Shown in pieces: positions 34,496-45,436 of a stretch of DNA of 64,000 bases; the first letter of the stretch is position 1; every line of letters starts with the position of its first letter. The notes below the pieces were generated by a model. It was given only the letters and a program-made list of their open reading frames with translations, ran no database searches and had not been told where the DNA came from. The translations under genes and the position numbers were made by a program. The stretch is from Deinococcus aetherius (GTDB taxonomy: Bacteria > Deinococcota > Deinococci > Deinococcales > Deinococcaceae). The stretch is taken from NCBI RefSeq assembly GCF_025997855.1, contig NZ_AP026562.1:305001-369000 (forward strand), read 5' to 3'.

Positions 34496-36206
34496 GGTTT
34501 TGCGGCTCTTCCGCAATCCCGGTGCAGCCCTCAGGCGGCGTGTTAGACCGAGGGATGGGCGACCTACATGCTGTGTTGGAACGGCTTCTTCCCGTCGAAC
34601 TTCATCTCCGGCTCGTCGCCGCCCACCTGGGGACCACAGCACTTGACCTGACGCTGCAAAGCGAGCGGACGTGCGTGCCGTGCCCGAGATGCCAGTCGCC
34701 CTCGTCTAGCGTCCACAGCCGGTACGCTCGCCATGTGCAGGACTTACCATGGTCAACGTTACCCGTCACCCTGCACCTCGTCGTGCGCCGCTTCCGTTGC
34801 CGCATCGCCCGCTGCTCGCAGCGGGTCTTCGCCGAACGGTTTCCCGCACTGGCTGAACCCTTTTCGCGCTGTACCAGCGCGTTACGCGCCGTCCTTTGGC
34901 GGGTTGCCCTGTCCTTGGGTGGTGAGCCTGGCAAGCGGGTTTTACAAGGCTGCCACATTGCCACCAGCGGTGATCGGCTCCTGACCGTCCTGTGGGACGG
35001 TCAGCCACAGCCGGTCGAGCGATGCGTCGCGGTGGGGATCGACGATTTCGCGTTGCGCAAGGGCATCAGGTACGGCACAGTGGTGGTCGATCTCGACACC
35101 CGAAAGCCCATCGATCTTCTGCAAGGCGGCACGGTGCAAACAGTGTCGTCGTGGCTTGCGGCGCATCCGGAGATCGAAGTAGTAAGCCGTGACCGTTGGA
35201 CTGAGTACGAGCGGGGCGTGACCTTAGGTGCCCCGCAAGCGACCCAGGTGATGGACCGCTGGCACGTCGTGAAGAACCTGCGCGAGGCATTGGAACGGCA
35301 ACTGCAGCGGTCCCAGACGAGCTTCGACGCAGCGAAGCTCGAATTGATGCCTGAACCGACAATTCCGCGCACAGCACGTGAGGAAGCTGAACGTCAGCGG
35401 CGCTATGAGCGCCGCCAGGCCAAGGTGGCGCGCGTCAAGGAGATGCATGCTGTGGGCAAGCCCATAGCAGTGATTAGCCGAGAACTGCGGTGCAGCAAGC
35501 ATTTCGTCCGGTTCAGCCTGCGGGTGGATGTCGTGCCCGAGACACGGCACCGCGCCCGGAAAAGCGCGATTGACGCCTACGACGAGTACCTTTGGCAGCA
35601 GTGGCAGGCGGGCGAACGGAACGCGCGGGAACTGTTGCGCCAGATTCAGGCGCAGGGCTATCCAAACGGCTAGAAGCGGGTCCATCAATGGGTGCTGGCT
35701 CGACGCATTGAGGAGGCCGAACATCCCGAGGGGCGTCCAGAACGCCCTGCTGTCAAGGGGCCGTGGAAAAAGTCCGATTTTCTTGCTGGTCAGATCGTGT
35801 GGCTGCTGCTGAATGACGACGACCGGTTGCAGGAGCGCGACCGAACGCTGTTCGACAAGCTCAAGGAGAAGTGCCCGGACCTGATCGCCCTGCGCCAGTT
35901 GGCGCAGGGCTTCCGGCACCTGATGCGTGAGGGCACGGAGGCCGATCTGGACGCCTGGTTAACGGCGGCGAAAGAGAGCAACTTCCAGGATGTGCGCAGC
36001 TTCGCGGTGGGGCTGACCCGGGAACGGGCGGCATTCCTGGCAGCGGTGACACTACCCTGGAGTAATGGGCCGACGGAGGGGGTCGTCAACAAGATCAAGC
36101 TCGTCAAGCGCCAGATGTACGGGCGAGGGTCTTTCGAACTCCTTCGTCGGCGTGTCCTGCTCGCCGCTTGAGGGCTGCACCGGGATTGCGGAAGATCCGC
36201 ACAACC
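34496..36206 (+). mobile_element. ISL3-family insertion sequence
   Basis: The element is bounded by inverted repeats of about 45 bp that differ at three positions: the left end runs inward from GGTTTTGCGGCTCTTCCGCA at 34496, and the right end, read inward from 36206, begins GGTTGTGCGGATCTTCCGCA. Both continue ATCCCGGTGCAGCCCTCA. It carries one transposase gene with an internal stop. No target duplication is evident, consistent with loss of flanking DNA. It lies in an integrase gene and just before mazEF. Confidence 0.85.
34555..36171 (+). pseudogene. ISL3 transposase with in-frame amber codon
   Basis: A frame of 538 codons coding an ISL3-family transposase: N-terminal zinc-ribbon-like CVPCPRCQSPSSSVHSRYA and CRIARCSQRVFAERFP, DDE elements in VAVGIDDFALRKGIRYGTVV, VMDRWHVVKNLREALERQL and WSNGPTEGVVNKIKLVKRQM. 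It is broken by one TAG codon at 35671-35673 (after GYPNG), while the same frame continues KRVHQWVLARRIEE to 36171. The single nonsense change means the copy is inactive unless the stop is read through. Confidence 0.85.
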
Positions 36207-36277
36207 GAGGCAGGCCCAATCCCTTTAACCTCGCGTTGGATGCACTCCAGGTCAAGCCTGTGCACCGCCTCGCGTAG

Positions 36278-36283
36278 TACAAT
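36278..36283 (+). promoter_or_regulatory. Candidate -10 box of mazEF
   Basis: TACAAT lies 7 bases before the mazE ATG at 36291. No ribosome site is present, so mazE is probably read from a leaderless message. Confidence 0.5.
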
Positions 36284-36290
36284 GTAAGAC

Positions 36291-36551
36291 ATGAAAGTGA
36301 AGCTGTTGAAGCACGGCAATAGCCTGGGGTTTAACATCCCCGCCGCGCAGGCCCAGCTCGCGCACCTCGTCCCCGGCCAGGAGTTCGAGCTGTCGATGCT
36401 CGAAGACGGCACCCTGGCCTTCAAACCCCTGCGGCGCCGCCGCAGCCGCTACGACATCGAGGAGTTGCTGGAGGGGATGCCCGAGGGCCACCTGCGCTAC
36501 GAGGACATGCCCGAGCAGGACCTGGTAGGCAAAGAGGCCGAGTGGCTGTGA
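36291..36551 (+). CDS. mazE: MazE-type antitoxin (AbrB fold)
   Basis: An 86-residue protein with the swapped-hairpin AbrB domain KVKLLKHGNSLGFNIPAAQ and FELSMLEDGTLAFKPL. The C-terminal tail, IEELLEGMPEGHLRYEDMPE, is the acidic region that blocks the toxin in MazE proteins. The start at 36291 is directly downstream of a -10 box. It overlaps mazF by ten bases. Confidence 0.88.
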   Translation: MKVKLLKHGNSLGFNIPAAQAQLAHLVPGQEFELSMLEDGTLAFKPLRRRRSRYDIEELLEGMPEGHLRYEDMPEQDLVGKEAEWL

Positions 36552-36880
36552 AGTCGCCCGAGCGCGGCGACATTTACTGGGTGAACTTCAACCCCCGGAC
36601 CGGACACGAGCAGGGTGGGGAGCGGCCCGCGCTGGTCATCAGCAACAGCGGGTACAACCGCCGCACCGGCCTGATGATCTGCCTCCCCATTACCACCCGC
36701 AGCAAGGGTTACAGGACCGAACTGCCCCTGCCCGGGACATTGAGCACCAGCGGCGTCGTCCTGACCAGCCACGTCTACACGGTGGACTGGCAGGCGCGCG
36801 GCGCCCGCTTCGCTGAGGTCGCTCCCGGGGAGCTGCTGGAGCAGGCGGTGGACATGACCGTCGCGGTTCTGGCAACTTAA
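36542..36880 (+). CDS. mazF: MazF-type endoribonuclease toxin, C-terminus formed by IS end
   Basis: A 112-residue MazF/PemK protein: SPERGDIYWVNFNPRTGHEQ, GGERPALVISNSGYN, LMICLPITTRSKGYRTELPL, GVVLTSHVYTVDWQARGARF. It should cleave mRNA at short sequences when MazE is lost. GTG 36542 is used; GTG 36548 is an alternative. The last four codons and stop, GTT CTG GCA ACT TAA, are the terminal repeat of the adjoining IS6 copy, so the natural C-terminus was replaced. Most of the fold is intact and activity is plausible. Confidence 0.87.
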   Translation: MAVKSPERGDIYWVNFNPRTGHEQGGERPALVISNSGYNRRTGLMICLPITTRSKGYRTELPLPGTLSTSGVVLTSHVYTVDWQARGARFAEVAPGELLEQAVDMTVAVLAT

Positions 36881-37508
36881 GCTCGGTAGGCTGGTGAGCT
36901 GTGACCGACCGCAAGCCGTACCGCCACCGTTTCCCCCTGAGCGTCATTGGGTACGCGCTTTGGCTGTATCACCGCTTCCCCCTCAGCCAGCGGGACGTCC
37001 AAGAACTGCTCCACGAGCGCGGTCTCGTGGTCAGCCACGAGACCCTGCGGCAGTGGAACATCAAATTCGCCCCCTTGCTCACCGAGGAACCACGCCACAG
37101 AGAACCCCGACGGGGTTCTCTGTGGCATCTCGACGAGATGTGCGTGCCGGTCGGAGGGGTCAAACACTGGTTATGGCGGGCCGTCGATGAACATGGCGCT
37201 GTGCTCGACATCCTGCTCCAGCCGCATCGGGACACAGAAGCCGCCCGGGGCTTCTTCACCCGGCTGCTGAGTGAGTATGACGTCCCCGAGGTCATTCATA
37301 CCGACAAGCTCTGGAGCTATGGCGCCGCTCTTCGAGGACTTCCCGTGCTCCACATCGTGGAGCACGTCCAGGTCGCCTCGACCGCGCGCTGCAACAATCT
37401 GATTGAGCAGTCACACCGCCCAACCCGACGACAGGAGCGAAGCCAACTGGGTTTCAAGCGACGACGACGGACTCAGGAATTCCTGGCCCTGCACGCCCAA
37501 GTCTCAAG
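36866..37508 (+). mobile_element. IS6-family element, 3' part lost
   Basis: The left end is GTTCTGGCAACTTAA (36866-36880), the same terminal repeat as the copy at 56352. The right end is missing because an IS4-like element begins at 37509. The left end lies within the mazF gene. Confidence 0.78.

Positions 37509-37530
<22 letters not shown>
36901..37530 (+). pseudogene. IS6-family transposase, truncated at C-terminus
   Basis: A 209-residue frame. N-terminal HTH RFPLSQRDVQELLHERGLVV and SHETLRQWNIKF, then the DDE core: LWHLDEMCVPVGGVKHWLWR (first Asp), PEVIHTDKLWSYGAAL (second Asp), NLIEQSHRPTRRQERSQLGF (Glu). The core is complete, but after HAQVS the sequence runs into the next IS and ends 25-30 residues earlier than the copy at 58817. 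It starts at GTG 36901. The loss of the right end makes the element immobile on its own. Confidence 0.85.
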
Positions 37531-38684
<1,154 letters not shown>

Positions 38685-38818
38685 TTGAGGCCATCCCGCC
38701 TCCCCCCGTGTTGACTCTTGCTCACCTGCACGCTGTCACCTTGCACCTGGGCAACCCATTGTGCAGAGCTACACCGGAATCGGCTCGCCGCCCTGTTAGG
38801 CAAGCCTTCGCTTTTAGG

Positions 38819-38854
38819 GTCCGACGAGAGTTGGAACGAGGCTTGGCGCTGAGC
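38819..38854. repeat. Left inverted repeat framing the serine hydrolase gene
   Basis: A 36-bp sequence beginning GTCCGACGAGAGTTGGAACG. Its reverse complement is found at 41692-41727 with 33 of 36 bases identical. The pair encloses the split serine hydrolase gene and little else. Confidence 0.75.
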
Positions 38855-40301
38855 AGAGTTCGGGTCAAAATGATCGGGCGCGACCTCAGCCGCTGCCCCC
38901 TCGATAGGCCATCCCCTCCTGCTGCTGGGTTGAACCACCGGCCTCGTTTGCGTCATCCCGCCGCGCCAGCAAGGGCTCTTCTTCCAAGCCGCCGGTCAAT
39001 GGCAGCCAGGTGGTTAAAACACCGGCAGCCTTGTCGATCACGCTTGACCAGTGGAAGCCACCCTCGATGAATAGAACCTCCAGGCCGAGGGTGCCCTCCT
39101 GCGTCCACCCGGCCCGCGCCAGAATTGTCTCCTCGCTGCCTGCCCAGAGGGTCGTCTTGCTCTCATCCCAGGTGGTAAGACCGAAATCAATGGTGTGCTC
39201 ACTCCAGTTGTCGGTGACCATCAACCGGCAGGACGTAAAGCCCGCGATGAGCCGCGCCCTCCTCAACTGAGCCTCGTTTGGCCCAAAGGTGTAGGTCTCG
39301 TCGAGCAGGGTTGCTCGCCATTCATCCCCCGTCTCGTCAGTCGTCTTCGGCCTATCGAGGCGTAGGGTGGCACAACGGGCACACAAGGTCTCCAGGGTGC
39401 CCGGGTCCTCAGGCCACGCCCCATGCTCGTCCATTCCGGCCAGGAGGTGCGTCCACACGTGGTCGAGCACGCGCTGCATGTTCTGCACGCCTGCGGTGAT
39501 CGTCAGCACGGCCTCCTGCTGTGGCATCACCACACACAACTGCCCGAAGGCCCCATCGGCGCGGTAGGCATCAAAGCGGCAGCGCCAGAACTGGAAGCCG
39601 TACCCCTGGGCCCAGTCGCTCGCCTCGTCCTCGCCGGGCGGCACCTGGGCGCGGGTGGCCTCATCCACCCACGCCTCGGGCAACATCTGCTCACCCTCCC
39701 AACAGCCACGTTGGAGGTAGAACTGCCCGAAGCGCGCGATCCCCTCGGTGGTCAGGTATAGCCCCCAGCCGCCGACATTGATCCCCTGAGGGTTCGTGAT
39801 CCAGCGGGCTTCCCCCAAGCCCAGCGGCTCCAGTAGCCTTGGGCGCAGGTAGTCGAGCAGCGTCTCGCCCGTCAGTCGCTGCACCAACGCCGAGAGCATG
39901 AAGGTGGCCGCGCTGTTATAGACAGAATGCGTGCCCGGCGGCAACGTGACGGGCTGAGCAAGAAAGGCCCGTACCCAGTCGCCGTCCGGCGCCTTGACCA
40001 CCGTGCCCGTCGGGTCCTCGGCGTGCCCGGTACGCATGGTGAGCAGGTCATGGACCCGCATGGCGGCCAGGTGCTCATCCACTGTGGTGGGCAGGGCGTC
40101 CGTGAAGAGGGACACCATCCGGTCCTCCACGTTCAGCCGCCCCTCGGAGACAAGCAAGCCGATGGCGGTCGCGGTGAAGCTCTTGCTCAGGGAGTGCAGG
40201 CGGTGGACGCGCTCTGGGCGGTACGGCGCCCACCAGCCCTCGTGACATTGCCCCCATTTTGAGGTCCAGCGCTGACACCCCAGGTAGAACAGGGGGAGCG
40301 T

Positions 40302-40571
40302 ATGGGGAAAGAACGACACAGTGAAGAGAAGGTCCTCGAAGTTCTCGGACGGGTCGAAAACGGCGAGACCATCGCAGCGGTCAGCCGCTCAACCGGGATC
40401 AGCCGCAAGACCATCCAGTATTGGAGGGCCACCTACAGCCAGCAGCCCAAAACTGACGACGCCAAGCGGCTCAAACAGCTTGAGGATGAAAACGCCCGGT
40501 TGAAGAAGTTGGTCGCTGACCTGGCCCTCGACAACGCGATGCTGAAGGATGTCGTGGGAAAGAAGTGGTAG
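40302..40571 (+). CDS. IS3 transposase OrfA
   Basis: An 89-residue protein with an HTH (KVLEVLGRVENGETIAAVSR, STGISRKTIQYWRATY) and a leucine zipper-like C-terminus (LEDENARLKKLVADLALDNA). It ends at 40571, seven bases into orfB. In IS3 elements a -1 frameshift near this overlap creates the OrfAB transposase; AAAGAAG at 40559 region is a candidate slippery site. Confidence 0.9.
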   Translation: MGKERHSEEKVLEVLGRVENGETIAAVSRSTGISRKTIQYWRATYSQQPKTDDAKRLKQLEDENARLKKLVADLALDNAMLKDVVGKKW

Positions 40572-41386
40572 CGCCCGCGCAGCGCCGTGAGGCGGTGCGC
40601 TACCTCCAAGCTCATCACGGCGTCAGTGAACGTCGAGCCTGTCGTGTGCTCGGCCTGAGTCGCTCGTCGCATCGCTATAAGGTCCGCAAAAACGATCAAC
40701 AGCTGGGGGAAAAGCTCCAGAAACTCGCCCAGGAGCGACCTCGGTTCGGGTACCGGCGGCTGGAGGTGCTGTTGCGCCGGGAGGGCAAGGTGGTCAATCA
40801 CAAGCGGGTGTATCGCGTCTACAAGGCGCTCGACCTGACCGTCAGGAAAAAGACCCGGAGAAAGCGGGTGGTGCAGCGCCGCACGCCGTTGACGGTGCCC
40901 TCAGCGGCCAACGAACGTTGGAGTACCGACTTTGTCAGTGATCAGCTCGCCAGCGGGCAGCGGTTCCGCGTTTTGAACGTCGTGGATGACTTCACCCGGG
41001 AATGCGTGGTGTGTTTCGCCGACACCTCGATCACGGGCGACACCGTCGCCCGTCTGTTGGGGGAAGCTGTAAGAGAACGGGGGAAGCCGAAGGTGTTGAT
41101 CAGCGACAATGGCCCGGAGTTCACCAGTCGCGCCCTGGATGCCTGGGCCCACCAACAGGGGATCGAGCGACACTTCATCGACCCGGGAAAACCTGTGCAG
41201 AACGCCTATATTGAGAGTTTCAATGGGCGCTTCCGAGACGAGTGCCTCGACCAGCACTGGTTTGTGAATCTGCCGCAGGCCCGGTTGGTCTTGAGCGTGT
41301 GGCGCCGGGACTACAACGGAGTCCGGCCGCACAGCTCGCTGGACAACCTGGCGCCGCAGGAATTTGCCCGCCGTTCGGCGGGCTGA
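40565..41386 (+). CDS. IS3 transposase OrfB (DDE integrase domain)
   Basis: A 273-residue rve-type catalytic subunit. HTH_21 segment RPRFGYRRLEVLLRREGKVV, then DDE motifs WSTDFVSDQLASGQRF (Asp), LISDNGPEFTSRALDAWA (Asp) and NAYIESFNGRFRDECL (Glu), ending in RPHSSLDNLAPQEF. It reads from GTG 40565 overlapping orfA. All catalytic residues are present. Confidence 0.92.
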   Translation: MVAPAQRREAVRYLQAHHGVSERRACRVLGLSRSSHRYKVRKNDQQLGEKLQKLAQERPRFGYRRLEVLLRREGKVVNHKRVYRVYKALDLTVRKKTRRKRVVQRRTPLTVPSAANERWSTDFVSDQLASGQRFRVLNVVDDFTRECVVCFADTSITGDTVARLLGEAVRERGKPKVLISDNGPEFTSRALDAWAHQQGIERHFIDPGKPVQNAYIESFNGRFRDECLDQHWFVNLPQARLVLSVWRRDYNGVRPHSSLDNLAPQEFARRSAG

Positions 41387-41691
41387 GGTAGGCTGCCGTG
41401 AGGGGTCCAGTCTGGACCACAAAATGGGGCAGGCTCACTCGGCCAGCACGGTGCCACGGCGCAGCAGCATGAAGCTGTGCAGTTCGAGGTCATCCGCCGA
41501 AAGGGCGTCCAGCCACGCGAGGACAGCGCGGGACGATACCCCTTGCGTTTCGGGCGAGGAGCGAGGCAGCGGTCGTAGGGTGGGCACGGTTCACTGTAAT
41601 GGGTGAAGAATGCCGCCTGAGGACGGAACAGACGGGGAGGTCGCGTAATGAGGACGAGTACAACAGGCTTGGTGATCTCACCCTGAAATCC

Positions 41692-41727
41692 GCTCAGCGC
41701 CAGACCTCGTTCCAACTCCCGTCGGAC
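41692..41727. repeat. Right inverted repeat framing the serine hydrolase gene
   Basis: A 36-bp sequence whose reverse complement matches 38819-38854 at 33 of 36 positions. It lies about 105 bases upstream of the serine hydrolase start. Flanking bases on the inner side also show weak similarity. Confidence 0.75.
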
Positions 41728-41742
41728 TCCCTCTGGGCCGCG

Positions 41743-42087
41743 CTATCCCTGTCCCTGGTTGCCCTCCAACGGGTCCGAGACGTACAGGTACACGTCAGCG
41801 AGCTGGGCGGGAAGACCGCCGATTTGCACCCGCTGGCCGCGCTCGTCCACGCCGTCGAGACCGACCTTGCCCTGCTGGACGGTCAACCCGCGCGGGAGAT
41901 CACCAAGATGGGGGCCGATTAGATAGACCGTGCCGCCATCGGCGGTGATGGCGTAGGCGTGCAGCCGCTCCCGTTCCACTCGCTGTTGAAGGAGCAGCGC
42001 CCAGGTGTGCGTCACGAGGCAGGGGAACAGCGGCCCGATGGTCTGGCCCGGGTGCAGCAACGTCTCCCACTCGCGCTGGTCGTGCAT
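41743..42087 (-). CDS. Hypothetical protein
   Basis: A 114-residue protein of unrecognised family: ATG 42087, then HDQREWETLLHPGQTIGPLF, LVTHTWALLLQQRVERERL, LHAYAITADGGTVYLIGPHL and ADVYLYVSDPLEGNQGQG. Its composition is ordinary for a soluble mixed alpha/beta protein. TAGGGT lies 5 bases before the ATG, so it may be leaderless. It is outside the 36-bp repeats of the hydrolase cassette. Confidence 0.55.
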   Translation of the reverse strand: MHDQREWETLLHPGQTIGPLFPCLVTHTWALLLQQRVERERLHAYAITADGGTVYLIGPHLGDLPRGLTVQQGKVGLDGVDERGQRVQIGGLPAQLADVYLYVSDPLEGNQGQG

Positions 42088-42178
42088 TCCTCACCCTACC
42101 GTCCACACTCTGACGCTCTCAGCACACTGGACGGCTGATCCCTTCCCCAGCCCGCCGCCGAGTTGCTTAAGATCAGGC

Positions 42179-42529
42179 ATGTTGACCCTGGCACTCGGCC
42201 TGGCGCTCACCTTCCCTCCTGGCCCGGGAGCGGCCACGGCAACCGACCCTCCCACCATCCGGTGCAGGCCCCTGACCTCAGCGCCTCTCCAAGACCTGCT
42301 GTGCCGACCTGAGGAACCTCAAGCGGCTCGACCGCCACTCCTGTACAACCCCTTCTTCCCACAGGACGGGAACTCCCGCTCACCTGAGGACGGCCGGGCC
42401 TGCCTCCCCGGACAGCCTTCTAGCCACCTCAGGCTTCAGGCTCCTGCCCCTCAACCCTCGACGTTCCGCATCCGCTACCCGGGAACAGTCGAGGGGTGGC
42501 GCTGCGGCCTCCTTCCCCAGGACCGTTGA
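42179..42529 (+). CDS. Small putative secreted protein
   Basis: A 116-residue frame from ATG 42179 starting with MLTLALGLALTFPPGPGAAT, which could be a short signal peptide. The rest is Pro/Ser/Arg-rich with four cysteines and no recognised domain. The ribosome site is weak. The IS4-like element starts 25 bases after the stop. It may be a real small exported protein or chance open frame in GC-rich DNA. Confidence 0.35.
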   Translation: MLTLALGLALTFPPGPGAATATDPPTIRCRPLTSAPLQDLLCRPEEPQAARPPLLYNPFFPQDGNSRSPEDGRACLPGQPSSHLRLQAPAPQPSTFRIRYPGTVEGWRCGLLPQDR

Positions 42530-42554
42530 AGGAAACGTTCTCCCGCTGGGTTAA

Positions 42555-43346
<792 letters not shown>

Positions 43347-43747
43347 CTGACATCTTGCAGTTTAGGTTGAGGGGACGAGAAGTGCGTGCTGGAAGGCGTC
43401 GAGCGCGTCCAGTTCCAGTTGGAGTGCTTGGCGACGCACGTCGGGGACGAACGAGAACCGTACGGTTCTCGCCAGCTCGCCCCCGTCGGGCCACATGGTC
43501 ACTCCCCCCTCGGGCAGATCGAGGTCTTGGAGAGGGCAGAGGAGAAAGGCCGCTCCAGAGAGGCACCACCAGCGCATGACCCCCTGTTTGCTGTGCTGGG
43601 CGAAGCGTTCGAGCCCAAAGCGTCCCTTGACTGTTTTAAAGAAGGCGAGGGTAAGCCAGCGGCGCTTCCCCACGCGGGCGAGATACTTGCCGCCCAGGTC
43701 GTGATTCAACATCACGAAGCGTTGTTCTGGCTCCTTGTTTCGGTAGA
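43347..43747 (-). mobile_element. IS4-like element, 3' fragment in opposite orientation
   Basis: The end CTGACATCTTGCAGTTTA at 43347 begins this fragment. The minus-strand frame 43715-43362 codes a transposase C-terminus with RWLTLAFFKTVKGRFGLERF (YREK-like Glu region) and MRWWCLSGAAFLLCPLQDLD. The N-terminal half is missing; the fragment ends where another copy's end starts at 43748. Confidence 0.72.
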
Positions 43748-43863
43748 CTGAGATCTTGCAGTTTGGGGTCAGGTGACGAGAACACCGTCCAGCACGGCCC
43801 GAACTGTCTCAATCTCTGTTGTGGCAAGGTGTTGGCGTCCAGGAAGCGGGAGACCTTGGAAAG
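43748..43863 (-). mobile_element. Short IS4-like end remnant
   Basis: CTGAGATCTTGCAGTTTG at 43748 is a third copy of the same IS end. About 100 bases of what looks like a transposase C-terminus (minus strand, LATTEIETVRAVLDGVLVT) follow, then the IS6 terminator begins. Confidence 0.5.
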
Positions 43864-43892
43864 GCAGGTGGCCTGAACTTCAGGCCACCTGC
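43864..43892 (-). terminator. Terminator hairpin at end of IS6 transposase remnant
   Basis: GCAGGTGGCCTGA and TCAGGCCACCTGC form a perfect 13-bp stem with a 3-base loop, overlapping the transposase stop codon. The intact-end IS6 copy has the analogous hairpin at 58803-58835 (14-bp stem). Confidence 0.65.
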
Positions 43893-44627
43893 TGTACTGT
43901 TTCCCGCCACATCTTGAACGCAGCTTGTTGTTGAAAGCGACGGTGACGAGCGGGGACGGTCGAGCGAGCGGGGTGGTGAAGGTTCGCCAAGCGGGCGTGC
44001 AGGTCGAGAAAGCCTTGCGCCCGTCGTCGTGATCGGAAGCCTCGCTGTGAACGTTCCTGCCGACGGGTCGGGTGGTGGGATTGTTCGATCACGTTGTCAC
44101 GGCGAGCAGTGGAGACCACCGGGACGTGCTCCACCCCGTGGAGCACGGAAAGCTCGCGCAGGGCCGCACCGTAACTCCAGAGCTTGTCGGTATGGATGAC
44201 CTCCGGCACGTCGTCTTCCCCCAGCAACCGGTGGAAAAACGACTTGGCGGCCTCGGTATCACGGTGTCCTTGAAGGAAGACGTCCAGCACGACGCCGTGT
44301 TCCAGGGCGGCCCGCCACAATCAGTGGGTGACACCCCCGACATCCACATGCATTTCGTCCAAATGCCACCGGGAGGGGACGTCAGGGTTCCCGGTGGCGG
44401 AGACCCTGAGCCAAGAGGTCACTGAAGTTGATGCACCAGGTCCGAATAGACTCGCGCGAAACGACGATGCCCCGCTCCAGCAGCAGTTCCTCAACATCGC
44501 GGTAGCTGAGGGTAAAGCGGTGGTATATCCAAACCGCGTAGCTGATCACGGCAAGAGGAAATCGGTCGCCAGGAAGCTTCTGACTGCTCAGCACTGCCTC
44601 ACCCTACCCCAACAACTTGCCACAACC
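43880..44627 (-). pseudogene. IS6-family element with broken transposase
   Basis: A minus-strand IS6 copy. The N-terminal HTH is in one frame (44594-44382: GDRFPLAVISYAVWIYHRFT, ERGIVVSRESIRTWCINF). A frameshift at about 44385 leads to SRWHLDEMHVDVGGVTH, then a TGA replaces the Trp codon of HWLWR near 44323, and the rest follows to 43880 (VLDVFLQGHRDTEAAKSFFH, PEVIHTDKLWSYGAALRE, NVIEQSHHPTRRQERSQRGF). The outer end is the 27-bp sequence 44601-44627, repeated perfectly and inverted at 56325-56351. Confidence 0.83.
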
Positions 44628-44635
44628 ACTTGCCC

Positions 44636-45436
44636 TTAGCGCCGCACCCGCAGCGGGGGGGCGCCGAAGAGCTGGCGGCGCAGGGACTCGCGGGCCGCGC
44701 CGAGGGCGGCGTCGAGTCCGGGGCCACAGTCGGCCACGGCACGCAGCCAGGCCGCCCCGCCGGCCGCCTGGCCCGTGGCGAGCTGCCCGGGGACAGCGGG
44801 CCAATCGGTCACCTGGGGGGCCCCGACCCACACGCCGCTTGCCAGGTAGTCCCCGCCGCCCCACACCCCGGGTGAGCGGGTGTGCTCGCCGGGGCACAGG
44901 CGCAGGGCGTCGAGGTAGACGCGCCTCCCCCCCCGCCGGACCTCCATCCGGCTCGCGTACTCGTGGAAAGCTAGGCTCTCCCCGCTGCGCACGCGCCCGC
45001 CCGCCAGCGTCTCGGTGAGGCCTAGCTCCGCCCCCTCCCCCAATTCGGCGAGGACCGTCTGGCGAAAGGCGCTGCCCGCGAAGGGAATGGTCCGTTCCGG
45101 GTAGAACTCCAGCCTCCCGCCGGGGGCCACCTCCAGGGTGACGTCCTGGGTGGCGGCGGCCCGGTCCGGCGAGGGCTGGACCCGCGTCGCCGACTGGGTG
45201 AGGACCAGGGCCCGCGCGCCCCCCTCCACCCGCACGCGAACCTCGCTGTGGTCGCCGCCCAGCACGCCGCCCATGGGATTCACGATGAAGACCATCAGCG
45301 TGCCGCAGGGCAACTCGAAGGGCCGCACGATCATCAGCGGGGCCTTTTGCAGGTCGCGCAGCAGGACGGTTCGCCCAGCGCGCACCCCGAAATGCAGGTG
45401 CAGAACGCCCGTGCGGGTGCGGCGAAGGAGCGTCAA
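44636..45436 (-). CDS. ureD: Urease accessory protein UreD
   Basis: A 266-residue UreD/UreH protein, part of the UreDFG chaperone complex that loads nickel into apo-urease. Typical motifs: [20 protein letters not shown] near residue 52, [37 protein letters not shown] and [20 protein letters not shown]. It begins with TTG 45436, which overlaps the ureG stop as TTGA. It is the last gene of the urease operon and ends 9 bases before the IS6 end. Confidence 0.92.
   Translation of the reverse strand: MTLLRRTRTGVLHLHFGVRAGRTVLLRDLQKAPLMIVRPFELPCGTLMVFIVNPMGGVLGGDHSEVRVRVEGGARALVLTQSATRVQPSPDRAAATQDVTLEVAPGGRLEFYPERTIPFAGSAFRQTVLAELGEGAELGLTETLAGGRVRSGESLAFHEYASRMEVRRGGRRVYLDALRLCPGEHTRSPGVWGGGDYLASGVWVGAPQVTDWPAVPGQLATGQAAGGAAWLRAVADCGPGLDAALGAARESLRRQLFGAPPLRVRR

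Larger units (their letters stand above)
40243..41437 (+). mobile_element. IS3-family insertion sequence with 4-bp target duplication
   Basis: A 1195-bp element with inverted ends: TGACATTGCCCCCATTTTGA at the left and, read inward from 41437, TGAGCCTGCCCCATTTTGTG. CTCG is duplicated at 40239-40242 and 41438-41441. It carries overlapping orfA and orfB. Both ends, both frames and the duplication are intact, so this is probably a young and active copy. Confidence 0.93.
38886..41587 (-). pseudogene. Beta-lactamase-family serine hydrolase, split by IS3
   Basis: The gene starts at GTG 41587 and codes an N-terminal part (VLAWLDALSADDLELHSFML, RRGTVLAE) down to 41438. The IS3 element then interrupts it, and the frame resumes at 40242 as GWWAPYRPERVHRLHSLSKS with the catalytic SxxK (SLSK), then VYNSAATFMLSALV (YxN) and ends at 38886. 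Removing the IS and one copy of the CTCG duplication restores VLAEGWWAPY in frame, about 500 residues. It is a class C-like esterase/peptidase rather than a known resistance enzyme. The inactivation looks recent. Confidence 0.85.
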
